The notes: generated by a model not told the origin, from the sequence alone. A DNA stretch of 64,000 nt from Halomonas sp. A11-A (GCF_003182195.1 NZ_QGTM01000001.1:372001-436000), one strand, 5' to 3'. Positions 1 through 9,006 are shown, counted from the stretch's first letter. A program made the numbers and translations.

Positions 1-632
1 AGATGGTCGCCAACCTGCGCGCCGGCAACATCGACGGTTTCCTCTCGCCGGACCCCTTCAACCAGCGGGCGGTGTTCGAGCGCATCGGTTTCATCCACCT
101 CCTGACCAAGGAGATCTGGGACGGCCACCCCTGCTGCGCCTTCGCCACCAGCGCCACCTTCGCCCGGGAGAACCCCAACACCTACGGCGCCCTGCTGCGG
201 GCCATCATCGATGCCACCCAGTACTCCTCCGACCCCGCCAACCGCTCGGAGATCGCCGAGGCCATCGCTCCCACCAACTACCTCAACCAGCCGGTCACGG
301 TGATCGAGCAGGTGCTCACCGGGCGCTTCGCCGACGGCCTGGGCAACGTGCAGAACGTGCCCGACCGCATCGATTTCGACCCCTTCCCCTGGCACTCCAT
401 GGCGGTGTGGATCCTCACCCAGATGAAGCGCTGGGGCTACATCGATGGCGACGTGGACTACCAGCGGGTCGCCCGGGACGTCTTCCTGGCCACCGAGGCC
501 GGCGAGGTGATGCGCGAACTGGGCTACGACGCCCCGGAGGAGACCTCGCGCAACTACCAGATCATGGGCAAGACCTTCGACTACACCGACCCAGAAGCCT
601 ATCTGCAGAGCTTCGACATCCGCAGGAGCTGA
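1..632 (+). CDS. ABC transporter substrate-binding protein, nitrate/cyanate (NrtA/CynA) family, 3' part
   Basis: This is the C-terminal 209 or so residues of a periplasmic binding protein of the NrtA/CynA family; the start lies upstream of the window. The open frame runs from base 3 without a clear start. The conserved family segment GHPCCAF and the closing segment with FDPFPWHSMAVWI are visible. The family binds nitrate, nitrite, bicarbonate or cyanate and hands the anion to an NrtB-type permease. The permease ATG follows 3 bases after the stop, and an ATPase and cyanase follow that. By analogy with cyanobacterial cynABDS I infer cyanate as the substrate, but nitrate or nitrite cannot be excluded from this fragment. 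Confidence 0.9.
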   Translation, partial: MVANLRAGNIDGFLSPDPFNQRAVFERIGFIHLLTKEIWDGHPCCAFATSATFARENPNTYGALLRAIIDATQYSSDPANRSEIAEAIAPTNYLNQPVTVIEQVLTGRFADGLGNVQNVPDRIDFDPFPWHSMAVWILTQMKRWGYIDGDVDYQRVARDVFLATEAGEVMRELGYDAPEETSRNYQIMGKTFDYTDPEAYLQSFDIRRS

Positions 633-635
633 ACC

Positions 636-1496
636 ATGGACCGCACGACCACCGAGTGGAAGTTCAGTCTCAATTTTCGCGCCGGCCTGCTCGCCGCGGT
701 GATCCTGGCGCTGCTTCTCGGCCTCTGGGAGGGGCTCAACCGCGCCCCGATCCTCGGCGGCGCCGGCGCCGAACTCAGCGAATACGAGCTGTTGATGGGT
801 GGCGCCGACGAGACCGCCCGGGTACCGCCCCCCTCGCAGATCATCGAGCGCGGCTGGCAGGAGCTGTCGAACCCCTTCTACGATGCGGGCCCTAACGACA
901 AGGGCATCGGTATCCAGCTCGGCTACTCGCTGTTCCGGGTGCTCACCGGCTACTTCGCCGCGGCCCTGGTGGCGATTCCCATCGGCTTTCTGATCGGCAT
1001 GTCGCCGCTCGCCTACAAGGCGCTCAACCCCTTCATCCAGGTGCTGCGACCCATCTCGCCGCTGGCCTGGATGCCGCTGGCGCTGTTCATCATCCGCGAT
1101 GCCCAGGCCTCGGCGATCTTCGTGATCTTCATCTGCTCGATCTGGCCGATGCTGCTCAACACCGCCTTCGGCGTGGCCGGCGTGAGGCAGGACTGGGTCA
1201 ACGTGGCCCGCACCCACGAGCTGTCGCCGATGAAGACCGCCTTCCAGGTGATCCTGCCCGCCGCGGCCCCGACCATCCTCACCGGCATGCGCATCTCCAT
1301 CGGCATCGCCTGGCTGGTCATCGTCGCCGCCGAGATGCTCGTGGGCGGCACCGGCATCGGCTACTACGTGTGGAACGAGTGGAACAACCTCGACCTGACC
1401 AGCGTGATCTTCTCGATCCTGCTTATCGGCGTGGTCGGCATGCTGCTCGACCTGGCCCTCGGCGCCGTCGCCAGGCTGGTCGCCTACCAGGAATGA
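636..1496 (+). CDS. ABC transporter permease, nitrate/cyanate (NrtB/CynB) family
   Basis: This inner-membrane permease of 286 aa is the usual size for NrtB/CynB. The N-terminus carries one hydrophobic segment (about residues 15-35), then a periplasmic stretch, then a five-helix BPD_transp_1 core. The EAA-like cytoplasmic loop is visible around [13 protein letters not shown] followed by [13 protein letters not shown], which is where the ATPase docks. The ATG at 636 follows the stop of the binding-protein gene almost directly, and the ATPase gene follows 32 bases downstream, so the three form one transcription unit ending in cyanase. Anion specificity is inferred from that context. Confidence 0.92.
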   Translation: MDRTTTEWKFSLNFRAGLLAAVILALLLGLWEGLNRAPILGGAGAELSEYELLMGGADETARVPPPSQIIERGWQELSNPFYDAGPNDKGIGIQLGYSLFRVLTGYFAAALVAIPIGFLIGMSPLAYKALNPFIQVLRPISPLAWMPLALFIIRDAQASAIFVIFICSIWPMLLNTAFGVAGVRQDWVNVARTHELSPMKTAFQVILPAAAPTILTGMRISIGIAWLVIVAAEMLVGGTGIGYYVWNEWNNLDLTSVIFSILLIGVVGMLLDLALGAVARLVAYQE

Positions 1497-1528
1497 CCGA
1501 CCCCACGCATCCCCCACAGGAGAGAACC

Positions 1529-2476
1529 ATGAGTCATGCCTTTGTGGAAGTTCAGCAAGCCGCCAAGCGCTTTCCCGGCGCCAAGGGGGGCGAGGGCCTG
1601 ACGGTCTTCGAGAACGTCAGCTTCAGCCTCGAGAAGGGCGAGTTCGTCTGCATTATCGGCCACTCCGGCTGCGGCAAGTCCACCATCATGAACGCCCTGG
1701 CCGGGCTGGATCAGTTCAGCGATGGCGCCATGGTGATGGAGGGCAAGGAGATCAACGGCCCGGGCCTCGAGCGCGGCGTGGTGTTCCAGAACTACAGCCT
1801 GCTGCCGTGGCTGACCGCCCTGGAGAACGTGCGTTTCGGGGTTCGCGCCCGCTGGAAGGCGTGGGACGAGGCCCAGGTCACCGAGCACAGCCTGCGCTAT
1901 CTCGCGATGGTGGGACTGAAGGGCGTCGAGGATCGCAAGCCAGCCCAGCTCTCCGGGGGCATGCGCCAGCGGGTCAGCATTGCCCGGGCCTTCGCCACCA
2001 AGCCGGAGCTGCTGCTGCTCGACGAGCCCTTCGGGGCGCTCGACGCGCTGACCCGCGGCGTCATTCAGGACGAGCTGGTCAAGATCTGGAGCCAGGACCG
2101 CCAGACGGTGTTCATGATCACCCACGACGTGGACGAGGCGATCCTGCTGGCCGACCGCATCTTCCTGATGACCAACGGCCCCCAGGCGCGCATCGCCGAG
2201 GCGGTGGAAATCGACCTCCCGCGGCCGCGCTCCCGGGCCGAGATCGTCAAGCACCCGCACTTCTACACCATCCGCAACTACCTGGTCGATTTCCTGGTGA
2301 ACCGCTCGGGCGAGCTGCGCACCGCCGACCTCGACCGCCGCGGGCTACACTACCCGCGCCCGGTCAACCCGGTCGCCGAATCGGCGACCGAGTCCCACAG
2401 CGCGGATGCGCCGGCATCCGCTTCCCCCAACGAGAAACTGGTCAAGTTCACTCCCAAGGAGACTCACCATGGATAA
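1529..2476 (+). CDS. ABC transporter ATP-binding protein, nitrate/cyanate (NrtD/CynD) family
   Basis: This 315-aa ATPase energises the import of the anion bound by the upstream binding protein. Walker A (GHSGCGKST), the signature LSGGMRQRV and Walker [14 protein letters not shown] followed by the D-loop and H-loop (MITHDVDEA) are all present. The start at 1529 (MSHAFVEV) has an AGGAGAG ribosome-binding site; a longer open frame from 1370 overlaps the permease and looks non-coding. The C-terminal 70 or so residues are a low-complexity extension ending in KETHHG. The last codons overlap the cyanase start by 8 bases, so translational coupling is likely. Confidence 0.93.
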   Translation: MSHAFVEVQQAAKRFPGAKGGEGLTVFENVSFSLEKGEFVCIIGHSGCGKSTIMNALAGLDQFSDGAMVMEGKEINGPGLERGVVFQNYSLLPWLTALENVRFGVRARWKAWDEAQVTEHSLRYLAMVGLKGVEDRKPAQLSGGMRQRVSIARAFATKPELLLLDEPFGALDALTRGVIQDELVKIWSQDRQTVFMITHDVDEAILLADRIFLMTNGPQARIAEAVEIDLPRPRSRAEIVKHPHFYTIRNYLVDFLVNRSGELRTADLDRRGLHYPRPVNPVAESATESHSADAPASASPNEKLVKFTPKETHHG

Positions 2477-2909
2477 GCTCGAGATGCGCCACACCCTGCT
2501 CGCCGCCAAGGCCCGCAAGAAACTCAGCTGGGAGGAGATCGGCCAGGCCATCGGCATGTCGCCGGTGTGGACCGCCTCGGCCTGCTACGGCATGAACAGC
2601 GCCAAGGCCGAAGTGGCCCACAAGCTCTGCGAGGTGCTGGATGTCGACGGTAACGTCGCCGAGGCCCTGGTCGCCTTTCCCACCAAGACCTGGGACGAGG
2701 CGATCCCCCAGGATCCGCTGATCTACCGTCTCTACGAGGTCGTCGGCGTCTACGGCGAGACCCTCAAGGACGTGGTCCAGGAGCGGTTCGGCGACGGCAT
2801 CATGAGCGCCATCGACTTCACCATGGAGGTGGACAAGGTCAAGGACCCGAAGGGCGACCGGGTGGTGCTGACACTGAACGGCAAATTTCTCCCCTACCGC
2901 TCCTGGTAA
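2469..2909 (+). CDS. cynS: Cyanate hydratase (cyanase)
   Basis: Cyanase converts cyanate plus bicarbonate to ammonia and CO2 (through carbamate), detoxifying cyanate and freeing nitrogen. The 146-aa product has the N-terminal helix-turn-helix-like domain and the C-terminal catalytic domain. The three known catalytic residues are present as Arg87, Glu90 (in IYRLYEVV) and Ser113 (in IMSAIDF), matching Arg96, Glu99 and Ser122 of the E. coli enzyme. The ATG at 2469 lies inside the end of the ATPase gene; a longer frame from 2406 is not needed to fill the family length. Its place as last gene of an NrtABD-like operon is the classic cynABD-cynS arrangement. Confidence 0.97.
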   Translation: MDKLEMRHTLLAAKARKKLSWEEIGQAIGMSPVWTASACYGMNSAKAEVAHKLCEVLDVDGNVAEALVAFPTKTWDEAIPQDPLIYRLYEVVGVYGETLKDVVQERFGDGIMSAIDFTMEVDKVKDPKGDRVVLTLNGKFLPYRSW

Positions 2910-2911
2910 CG

Positions 2912-3117
2912 GGAACTGGCTGCGCTCGGCCATACGGTGTTGAAAGCCGGCTCGTGCGCGAGTCCGATCAAAATGCTCATTTACTCCGTGTAAACTCCGC
3001 GTTTTGACTCGTGACATCCCTGTCACTCGCGCTGCGAGCAGCAGGGCAGTCCAAATCGGCTATCCTACCGATTTGCCGCCGGCTTTCGCCTTGTCTGGCC
3101 TTCGCTCGCTCAGTTCC
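2912..3117. repeat. 206-bp imperfect palindromic intergenic element
   Basis: The space between the convergent ends of cynS and the LpxR-like gene is almost filled by one nested inverted repeat. The tips are GGAACTG (2912-2918) and CAGTTCC (3111-3117). Further in are GAAAGCCGGC (2942-2951) and its exact complement at 3078-3087. The interior holds three small hairpins: TTTAC/GTAAA at 2980-2994 flanked by TCAAAA/TTTTGA, GTGACA/TGTCAC at 3011-3026, and CAAATCGG/CCGATTTG at 3052-3075. I infer a REP- or MITE-like element that may also act as the terminator for both genes. No coding capacity is evident. Confidence 0.65.
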
Positions 3118-3130
3118 GCGAGGGCGTGGC

Positions 3131-4120
3131 TTACAGGTGATAAGAGAAAATCAATGCGCCATGCGGTGCGAAACTGTCCTGGCCGTGGAACTCCTCGCTG
3201 CGGGCGATATAGGCCGCGCCCAACTGCCACTCATCCCAGGTCAAGGCCAGCCCGAGCACGGCGTCGCCCACCCAATCCTTGGCATCCACGGAGTGGCTGT
3301 CCTTGGAGGTGTTGCCGTCGAGCAGCAGGTTGTGCGCCACGTAACGCCCCTCCAGCCCCGCATAGACATACCAGCCGAAGCCGCTGCCGTGGGACGCCTG
3401 ACGGTAGCCGCCCAGTCCCGGCCCCAGGGTCGGCATGCCGTGGCCGCGCTCCAGCCCCCGGCCGAAGCGCAGCGCATAGCCGCCGCCGGCATGGGTGGTG
3501 AGATTGCCGAGCCCCGCCGCGAGGGTAGGCCCGTGCTGCCACTCCAGCCCCTGGGAGGGAAGATCGAACCACCACTGACTGCGGTAACCGGCGTTGAGCA
3601 CGAACTCATCGCCGATCTGATGCCGCCAGCCGCGTGGAGTTTCGCTGTTGGTTACCCGATGGACTTCGCGCTGGAGGCTTTCGGCACGGGTGGACTGCCC
3701 CACCATGCCAGTGTCGACCTGCACGGTACTGGCGCGCATGCGTCCATCGCCGCGGCGAGTCTCGTGCAGCGCCAGCGTCGCCAGCGCCAACCCGGCGTAG
3801 GGGCGATCGTCGGCGACCAGATCGCGCCGCCAGATCGCCTCGGGGGTATACATGCGATGGCTGAGCTGCCAGGTGAGGGTATCGGCCTCGCCCAGCACCG
3901 CCGAGGGCAACCAGCGGACGAGCCCCTGCGACCAGTGGGTCTCGTCCAGCGCCTGGGTCCAGGAGGCCTCCAGGCCGGCGGTGTACTGATCATCGTCGCC
4001 GCTGACCATGCCATCGTTGTCGAACTGCAGCGACACCGCGTTCTGCGCCATGGCGCTGGCGGACAAGGCCAGCCCCCCGATTACCGCAACGATTCTCCAA
4101 GCCCTTCTATAGTGTGGCAT
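3131..4120 (-). CDS. LpxR-like outer-membrane lipid A deacylase (DUF2219 family)
   Basis: This 329-aa protein has a signal peptide (cut after about ALSASAMAQ) and looks like a beta-barrel. The family marks are a QFDNDG segment followed by DQYTAG near the N-terminus, DDRPYAG in the middle and EVH...TPRGW..QIGDE further on, which fit the calcium-dependent lipid A 3'-O-deacylase LpxR, including its N/D and H active-site region. LpxR removes the 3'-acyloxyacyl group of lipid A at the outer membrane. The gene stands alone, with an inverted repeat just upstream that may be an operator. The activity has not been shown for this homologue; a related porin-like role is possible. Confidence 0.8.
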   Translation of the reverse strand: MPHYRRAWRIVAVIGGLALSASAMAQNAVSLQFDNDGMVSGDDDQYTAGLEASWTQALDETHWSQGLVRWLPSAVLGEADTLTWQLSHRMYTPEAIWRRDLVADDRPYAGLALATLALHETRRGDGRMRASTVQVDTGMVGQSTRAESLQREVHRVTNSETPRGWRHQIGDEFVLNAGYRSQWWFDLPSQGLEWQHGPTLAAGLGNLTTHAGGGYALRFGRGLERGHGMPTLGPGLGGYRQASHGSGFGWYVYAGLEGRYVAHNLLLDGNTSKDSHSVDAKDWVGDAVLGLALTWDEWQLGAAYIARSEEFHGQDSFAPHGALIFSYHL

Positions 4121-4157
4121 TTTCCTTCCCTGAACATGAGCGGAACGGCATCGACAA

Positions 4158-4175
4158 ACATACTTGATTGTATGT
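4158..4175 (-). promoter_or_regulatory. Candidate operator upstream of the LpxR-like gene
   Basis: ACATAC and GTATGT form an exact 6-6-6 inverted repeat 37 bases upstream of the ATG, in an unusually AT-rich patch of this GC-rich window. On the minus strand the dyad overlaps a possible -10 hexamer TACAAT. This spacing suits a dimeric repressor (for example of the MarR, PadR or TetR type), but the regulator is not identified. Confidence 0.4.
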
Positions 4176-4227
4176 CATATATCATGATGCCACCATGCAC
4201 GGGGCTGAGAAAAGCCATGCTACCGAG

Positions 4228-5061
4228 TCAGCCGCGCTCCACTCGTGCCAGCGCCCCTTCGACCCCGGAGAGATAGCTCCTGCCGAACAGCAGCAGATGA
4301 TTGAGCAGGGGATAGAGCTGGAACAGCGCCTCCCGTCTCGGCCAGTCGCCGGGGCGAGGACCATTCCAATAGGCCTCGAAGAATGCCTCGCCAGGCGAGC
4401 CGAACAGCGTCAGCATCGCCAGGTCGACCTCCGGATAGTGGCGGTAAATGGCGGGATCGATGATCGCCGGACCGCGCGGCGTGTAGAGCACGTTGCCCGA
4501 CCATAGATCGCCATGCACCAGGCTTGCCGGCGCATCCGCGAGCCATGTCTCCAGATCGTACGCCGCGCGTTCGATGCGCCGATGGCGCGTGTCGTCCAGT
4601 AAGCCCCGCTCCCGGCAGCGCAGGGCCAGCGGCAGCAGGCGACGCTCACGCTGGAAGGCACGGCCATCGTCCAGCGGGGCATTGGGCTGGGGCGTACGCC
4701 CGCAGGCGTTGTCCCGCGGCCAACCATGCCCCCCTTCGACATGGGCATGCAGCTCGCGCAGCCCCTCGCCCAGCGCGACCTCGTCCCGTCGCCCGCCGGC
4801 ATCCAGCGCTTCCATCGCCAGCCAGCCGTCCTTCACGCCCAGCACCTCCGGTACCACCAGTCGGGTGGCTTGCGCACGCAGCGCACGCAAGCCATCCGCC
4901 TCGCCGGCAAGCCGTTGCGGATCGTCGCGCTTGAGCACCACCTCGCCCTGCTCGGTCTCCAGCCGGTAGACCGCCGCCATATCGCCGCCGGAAAGCCGCC
5001 ACGGCTCGCCTCGCGGCGTCAGCCCCAACGTTTCGAGCAGCGCTCCAATATCGGCCTGCAT
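4228..5061 (-). CDS. Fructosamine kinase family protein
   Basis: This 277-aa cytosolic protein belongs to the fructosamine-3-kinase/YniA family, which phosphorylates protein-bound or free ketosamines so that the glycation adduct falls off. The aminoglycoside-phosphotransferase-like fold is marked by the ATP-site lysine region EVVLKRDDP, the catalytic loop VHGDLWSGN and the metal-binding IIDPAIY about 16 residues on. Length is close to the usual 285-290. It is transcribed away from the NIF3-like gene, with a short divergent region between. The natural substrate in bacteria is uncertain. Confidence 0.88.
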   Translation of the reverse strand: MQADIGALLETLGLTPRGEPWRLSGGDMAAVYRLETEQGEVVLKRDDPQRLAGEADGLRALRAQATRLVVPEVLGVKDGWLAMEALDAGGRRDEVALGEGLRELHAHVEGGHGWPRDNACGRTPQPNAPLDDGRAFQRERRLLPLALRCRERGLLDDTRHRRIERAAYDLETWLADAPASLVHGDLWSGNVLYTPRGPAIIDPAIYRHYPEVDLAMLTLFGSPGEAFFEAYWNGPRPGDWPRREALFQLYPLLNHLLLFGRSYLSGVEGALARVERG

Positions 5062-5119
5062 CGCTCCCCTCTATACTCCAGACACACCGTTTCCAGTATG
5101 GCAAAGAAGGAGAAGGGGC

Positions 5120-5434
5120 ATGTACAAGTTGGCGTTTTTCGTTCCCGTGGAGGATGCCGAAGCGGTGAAGGAGGCGGTGTTCGAGACCGGCGCCGGACGC
5201 ATCGGCGACTACGAGGCCTGCTGCTTCCAGACTCGCGGCACCGGCCAGTTCCGCCCCCTGGACGGCGCCGATCCGCACATCGGCGAGGTCGGCGAGCTGG
5301 AACGCGTCGAGGAGCTCAAGGTCGAGCTGGTGTGCGAGGATAGGCTGATCCACGCCGCCGTGGCGGCGCTCAAGCTCGCCCACCCCTACGAGGAGCCGGC
5401 CTACGACGTCTGGAAGCTGGAGACCTTCGACTGA
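5120..5434 (+). CDS. YqfO/NIF3-like small protein
   Basis: This 104-aa protein matches the inserted domain of YqfO/NIF3 proteins (CutA-like alpha/beta fold) found on its own in many proteobacteria. The marks are the start MYKLAFFVP, the GRIGDYE segment, CCFQTRGTGQFRP, and the end HPYEEPAYDVW. Function is unknown; family members have been linked to metal binding. The start has a strong site (AGGAGAAGGGG). It is monocistronic, with a hairpin at its stop. Confidence 0.85.
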   Translation: MYKLAFFVPVEDAEAVKEAVFETGAGRIGDYEACCFQTRGTGQFRPLDGADPHIGEVGELERVEELKVELVCEDRLIHAAVAALKLAHPYEEPAYDVWKLETFD

Positions 5435-5457
5435 CGCTCAGCTAGAACCAGCGTCAG
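5431..5457. terminator. Hairpin between convergent genes (probable terminator)
   Basis: CTGACGCT and AGCGTCAG form an 8-bp stem with an 11-base loop, overlapping the stop codon of the YqfO-like gene and lying 26 bases past the stop of the Nudix gene on the other strand. No strong T-run follows on either side, so termination strength is uncertain. Confidence 0.45.
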
Positions 5458-5483
5458 GCAGAGCCAAAGTAGCGCTCGCGATC

Positions 5484-6011
5484 CTAGGGGGTGATGTCGC
5501 TGACGTGCAGCGGAAACCGCTGATCGCGGCGGTCGGCGTAGAAGTGGCGCAGGGTGCGTTCGATGGTGGGAAAGGCGAGCTCCTCCCAGGGGATCTCGTG
5601 CTCCTCGAACAGCGCCACCTCCAGGCTCTCGGGGCCGGGGCCGAAGCCGCCGGTGAGATCGGCCCGGAAGATCATGTAGACCTGGTTGATGTGGGGCAGA
5701 TTGATCAGGGTGTAGAGCCCGTGGATATCGACCTCGGCGCAGGCCTCCTCGCGGGTCTCCCGGGCGGCCGCCTCCACGGTGGTCTCGGCGTTCTCCATGT
5801 AGCCCGCCGGCAGGGTCCAGTACCCCTTGCGCGGGGCGATGGCGCGGCGGCAGAGCAGGACCCGGGTGCCGCTCACCGGCAGGGTGCCGGCCACGATGCG
5901 CGGGTTCTGGTAGTGGACGGTGCCGCACTCGTCGCACAGGTGGCGGGGGCGGTCATCCCCCTCGGGAATCGCGAAGCGCACGGTGTGGCCGCAGTGGCTG
6001 CAGAAGTTCAT
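5484..6011 (-). CDS. Nudix hydrolase with N-terminal zinc ribbon
   Basis: The 175-aa product begins with a zinc ribbon (CSHCGH then CDECG) followed by a Nudix domain. The Nudix box is GYMENAE-x7[11 protein letters not shown]: the catalytic REx2EE core is intact, but the usual Gly near the end is replaced by Cys. This is the NudC-like/ADP-ribose pyrophosphatase group that cleaves nucleoside diphosphates linked to another moiety; the exact substrate is unknown. It is divergent from a second Nudix gene, with starts only 78 bases apart. Confidence 0.88.
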   Translation of the reverse strand: MNFCSHCGHTVRFAIPEGDDRPRHLCDECGTVHYQNPRIVAGTLPVSGTRVLLCRRAIAPRKGYWTLPAGYMENAETTVEAAARETREEACAEVDIHGLYTLINLPHINQVYMIFRADLTGGFGPGPESLEVALFEEHEIPWEELAFPTIERTLRHFYADRRDQRFPLHVSDITP

Positions 6012-6089
6012 GGGGCTCCCGGGCAGGCTGGCGGGCTTGACGCCGCGGAAGGCGGCCGGGTAGAAGGAATCAAACCCGATGGAAACCCC

Positions 6090-6725
6090 ATGTTAGAGAA
6101 TCTTCGCGAACGCCTGCAAGCGCACCGCCCCCGGCGGTCCCTGCTGCAGCTGCCGGAGGCGGCGGTGCTGATGCCCATCGTCGACCGCCCCGAGCCGACC
6201 CTGCTGCTCACCCGCCGCGCCGCCCACCTCAACACCCACAGTGGCCAGGTGGCCTTCCCCGGCGGCAAGCGCGAGGCGGGCGACCCTGACCTGCTGACCA
6301 CCGCCCTTCGGGAGTCCCATGAGGAGATCGCTCTGCCCCCCTACCGGGTGGAGCTGCTCGGCCGGCTGTCGGACGTGGTCTCGCTGCACGGCCTGCGCGT
6401 CACTCCCTACGTGGGGCTCATTCCACCGGACCTGCCCCTGATCCCCGATCCCACGGAGCTCGACGCCATCTTCGAGGTGCCCCTCGCCCACTTCCTGGAG
6501 GACCGTCGCCACCATACCGACGTCATCCCCGTGGACGGCCGGCCCCTCTATGTGCCCAACTACCACGTAGACGGCCAGGTGATCTGGGGGCTCTCGGCGA
6601 TGATGCTGGTGGAGCTGCTGGCCGAGGGGTTCGGCTGCCCGGTGAGTCTGGACAGGAAGCCCCCCGGCCGGCTCTGCTACTTTCCCGACCGCCTGCTGCG
6701 CATCCAGCAGCAGGCGAGCCGCTGA
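6090..6725 (+). CDS. CoA pyrophosphatase (NudL-type Nudix hydrolase)
   Basis: This 211-aa protein fits the NudL/YeaB family, which hydrolyses CoA to 3',5'-ADP and 4'-phosphopantetheine. The family signature [14 protein letters not shown] runs into the Nudix box with ALRESHEEI. The start at 6090 (MLENLRERL) matches the family; the long open frame upstream in the same phase is antisense to the other Nudix gene and rejected. It probably begins a transcription unit with the downstream oxygenase and two-component genes, which follow at small gaps or overlaps. Confidence 0.9.
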   Translation: MLENLRERLQAHRPRRSLLQLPEAAVLMPIVDRPEPTLLLTRRAAHLNTHSGQVAFPGGKREAGDPDLLTTALRESHEEIALPPYRVELLGRLSDVVSLHGLRVTPYVGLIPPDLPLIPDPTELDAIFEVPLAHFLEDRRHHTDVIPVDGRPLYVPNYHVDGQVIWGLSAMMLVELLAEGFGCPVSLDRKPPGRLCYFPDRLLRIQQQASR

Positions 6726-6751
6726 CCCGTTCGACCCAGGAGACCACGACA

Positions 6752-7423
6752 CTGAGCCTGCCCCTCCCCTCCGCCCTGCCCCCCGCGCTGGCCCCCGAGG
6801 CCCTGCCCCGCCTGATCGATGCCTTGGTGGAACAGGGCTGGTACCTGGGCGAGGGGGTGCTGGACGCCGACCTGTGCGCGGAGCTTCACGCCGAACTCAC
6901 CGCCCTGGCCGAACGCGACGCCCTGGAGGCCGCCGGCATCGGCCGCGGCCAGGAGCTTCAGCTGCGTCGCGATATCCGCGGCGACGCCATCCACTGGCTC
7001 GACCGCGAGAGCCTCGCCCAGCGCCGCTATCTGGAGGCCATGGGCGAGGTGCAGCAGGCACTGAACCGGGCACTGTTCCTGGGGCTCTTCGAGTACGAGG
7101 CCCACTTCGCCCACTACCCGCCCGGCGCCTTCTACCGCCGGCACCTGGACAGCTTCCGCGGCCGCGCCAACCGGGTGGTCTCCACCGTGGGCTACCTCAA
7201 CCCCGACTGGCCCGAGGACGGCGGCGGCGAGATGGTGCTCTACGCCCCCGACGAGCCCGAGCGCGAGGTGGCCCGGGTGCGGCCCAGCGCCGGCACCTTC
7301 GCCTGCTTCCTCGCCGAGAGCGTGCCCCACGAGGTGCTGCCGACCCGCCTGCCGCGGGCCAGCATCGCCGGCTGGTTCCGGCGCAACGCCTCCCTGGGCG
7401 GCCGGGTGGACCCGGCGCGCTGA
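6752..7423 (+). CDS. 2OG-Fe(II) oxygenase, SM-20/prolyl-hydroxylase-like
   Basis: This is a cytosolic dioxygenase of the SM-20-like family that uses 2-oxoglutarate, O2 and Fe(II) to hydroxylate a target. The Fe-binding triad is visible as HLD (in YRRHLDSF) and the distal His in VPHEVLP, followed by the 2OG-binding Arg in RASIAGWF. The start is unusual: no ATG or GTG fits. A CTG at 6752 lies 9 bases after an AGGAG site and gives 223 aa; the next candidate is a TTG at 6824 (199 aa), which lacks such a site. Its stop overlaps the histidine kinase start (TGATG). The target protein is unknown. Confidence 0.85.
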   Translation: MSLPLPSALPPALAPEALPRLIDALVEQGWYLGEGVLDADLCAELHAELTALAERDALEAAGIGRGQELQLRRDIRGDAIHWLDRESLAQRRYLEAMGEVQQALNRALFLGLFEYEAHFAHYPPGAFYRRHLDSFRGRANRVVSTVGYLNPDWPEDGGGEMVLYAPDEPEREVARVRPSAGTFACFLAESVPHEVLPTRLPRASIAGWFRRNASLGGRVDPAR

Positions 7424-9006
7424 TGACGGGGCAAAACGAAAGGACCGAAGGGCTGGCGGCGCGCTGCGCCGAGCTGGAGGCAGAGAACCGGCGGCTCAGG
7501 GACCAGCTGCAGCCGCTCCAGGACGAGCGCGACCACTACCAGTGGCTGGCCGAGAGCACCACCGACCTGATCAGCCGGCACGCCCGGGACGGCACCTTCC
7601 TCTACGCCTCCCGCGCCGCCCGGGACCTGCTCGGCTATGAGCCCGAGGAGCTGATCGGCGTCTCCGCCTACGACCTCTTCCACCCGGCGGACCTGGCCGA
7701 CCTGCTCAACAAGTCGCCGCGGGTCTACTACCACAAGGGGTTCTACCAGCAGACCTACCGCTTCCGCGCCAAGGACGGCCGCTACGTCTGGTTCGAGACC
7801 ACCAGCCGCACCCGCCGCGACCCCGCCACCGGCGAGCTGCTCGACATCCTCAGCGTCTCCCGCGACGTGGGCCGGCGCCTGCGCGCCGAGGCCAACCGCG
7901 AACGCCTCGCCCGGGTCGTGGAATCCACCACCGACCACGTGCTGTTCATGGATGAGCACGAGCGGCTCTTCTACGCCAACGAGGCCGCCCGGCGCCTGCT
8001 GCGCCTGCCTCGGGAGGGCGGCGAGGCCCGCCTGGCGGACGCCTACGGCGAAGAGTCGCTGGCCGAACTGCGCGATATCGTGCTCCCCGCGGTGGCCCGC
8101 TATGGCTCCTGGAGCGGCGAGCTGGCCATGCGCGGCCCCGACGGGCCGGTGCCGGTGCTCAGCGTGGTGATGGCCCATCGGGGCCTGGGCAGCGAGCCGG
8201 GCCACGTGTCGCTGCTCAACCGCGATATCGGGCTGCGCAAGGCCGCCGAGACCCAGGCCCGCCGCCACCAGGAGCAGATCGCCCACGCCAACCGCCTGGC
8301 CACCACCGGCGAGCTCGCCTCCAACATCGCCCACGAGCTCAACCAGCCCCTGGGGGCCATCGCCAACTACGCCAGCGGCGCCCTGCTCAAGCTCGACGCC
8401 GACCCCGACCTGCCGGCCGAGGCGCTGCGCCTGCCGCTCTCCCGGATCAGCGACCAGGTGACCCGCCTGGCCGAGCGCCTGCGGCATATCCGCGCCTTCG
8501 TGCGCAAGGGGCAGACCCGGCCGCGGCCGGCTGTCCTGCTGGAGGTGGTGGACGCCGCCTGCCGGCTCTGCGAGTGGCAGTTCCAGCAGGCCGGCATCGC
8601 GCTGGAGCACCACCTGCCCGAGACCCTGCCGCGGGTCATCGTCGACCCGGTGGCCCTGGAGCAGGTGCTGGTCAACCTGCTGCTCAACGCCCTGGAGGCG
8701 AGCCGCGACCACCCCGGCGCCGAACGGGTCAGTCTGCGCGCCCGCCAGAGCGGTCGCCGTGAGGTCACCCTCACGGTCAGCGACCAGGGGCCCGGAGTGC
8801 CGGCCAGCGACGCCGAGCGCATCTTCGCGCCCTTCCACTCCGGGCGACCGGAGGGGCTCGGCATGGGGCTCGCCATCAGCCACTCGCTGATGGAGGCGAT
8901 GGGGGGCGACCTGCGCCTCCTGCCCGCCAACGGTTCCGGCGGCGCCACCTTTGCCGCTACACTGCTGGCCGAACCCGCTCCCCTGGCTGCCGCGAGACAC
9001 CCGTGA
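7423..9006 (+). CDS. PAS-domain sensor histidine kinase
   Basis: The 527-aa product has no membrane segment, so it is a soluble sensor. Order: a short coiled coil (about residues 8-38), PAS1 (about 40-155, DLISRHARDGTFLYAS), a second PAS (about 160-275), HisKA with the phosphorylated His in IAHELNQPLGAI, and HATPase with N-box NLLLNALEAS and G-boxes DQGPGVP and GLGMGLAIS. The organisation resembles FixL and related kinases, but no heme-binding residues can be claimed. ATG overlaps the previous stop by one base and its own stop overlaps the GTG of the response regulator, so the three genes are translationally coupled. The signal is unknown. Confidence 0.93.
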   Translation: MTGQNERTEGLAARCAELEAENRRLRDQLQPLQDERDHYQWLAESTTDLISRHARDGTFLYASRAARDLLGYEPEELIGVSAYDLFHPADLADLLNKSPRVYYHKGFYQQTYRFRAKDGRYVWFETTSRTRRDPATGELLDILSVSRDVGRRLRAEANRERLARVVESTTDHVLFMDEHERLFYANEAARRLLRLPREGGEARLADAYGEESLAELRDIVLPAVARYGSWSGELAMRGPDGPVPVLSVVMAHRGLGSEPGHVSLLNRDIGLRKAAETQARRHQEQIAHANRLATTGELASNIAHELNQPLGAIANYASGALLKLDADPDLPAEALRLPLSRISDQVTRLAERLRHIRAFVRKGQTRPRPAVLLEVVDAACRLCEWQFQQAGIALEHHLPETLPRVIVDPVALEQVLVNLLLNALEASRDHPGAERVSLRARQSGRREVTLTVSDQGPGVPASDAERIFAPFHSGRPEGLGMGLAISHSLMEAMGGDLRLLPANGSGGATFAATLLAEPAPLAAARHP

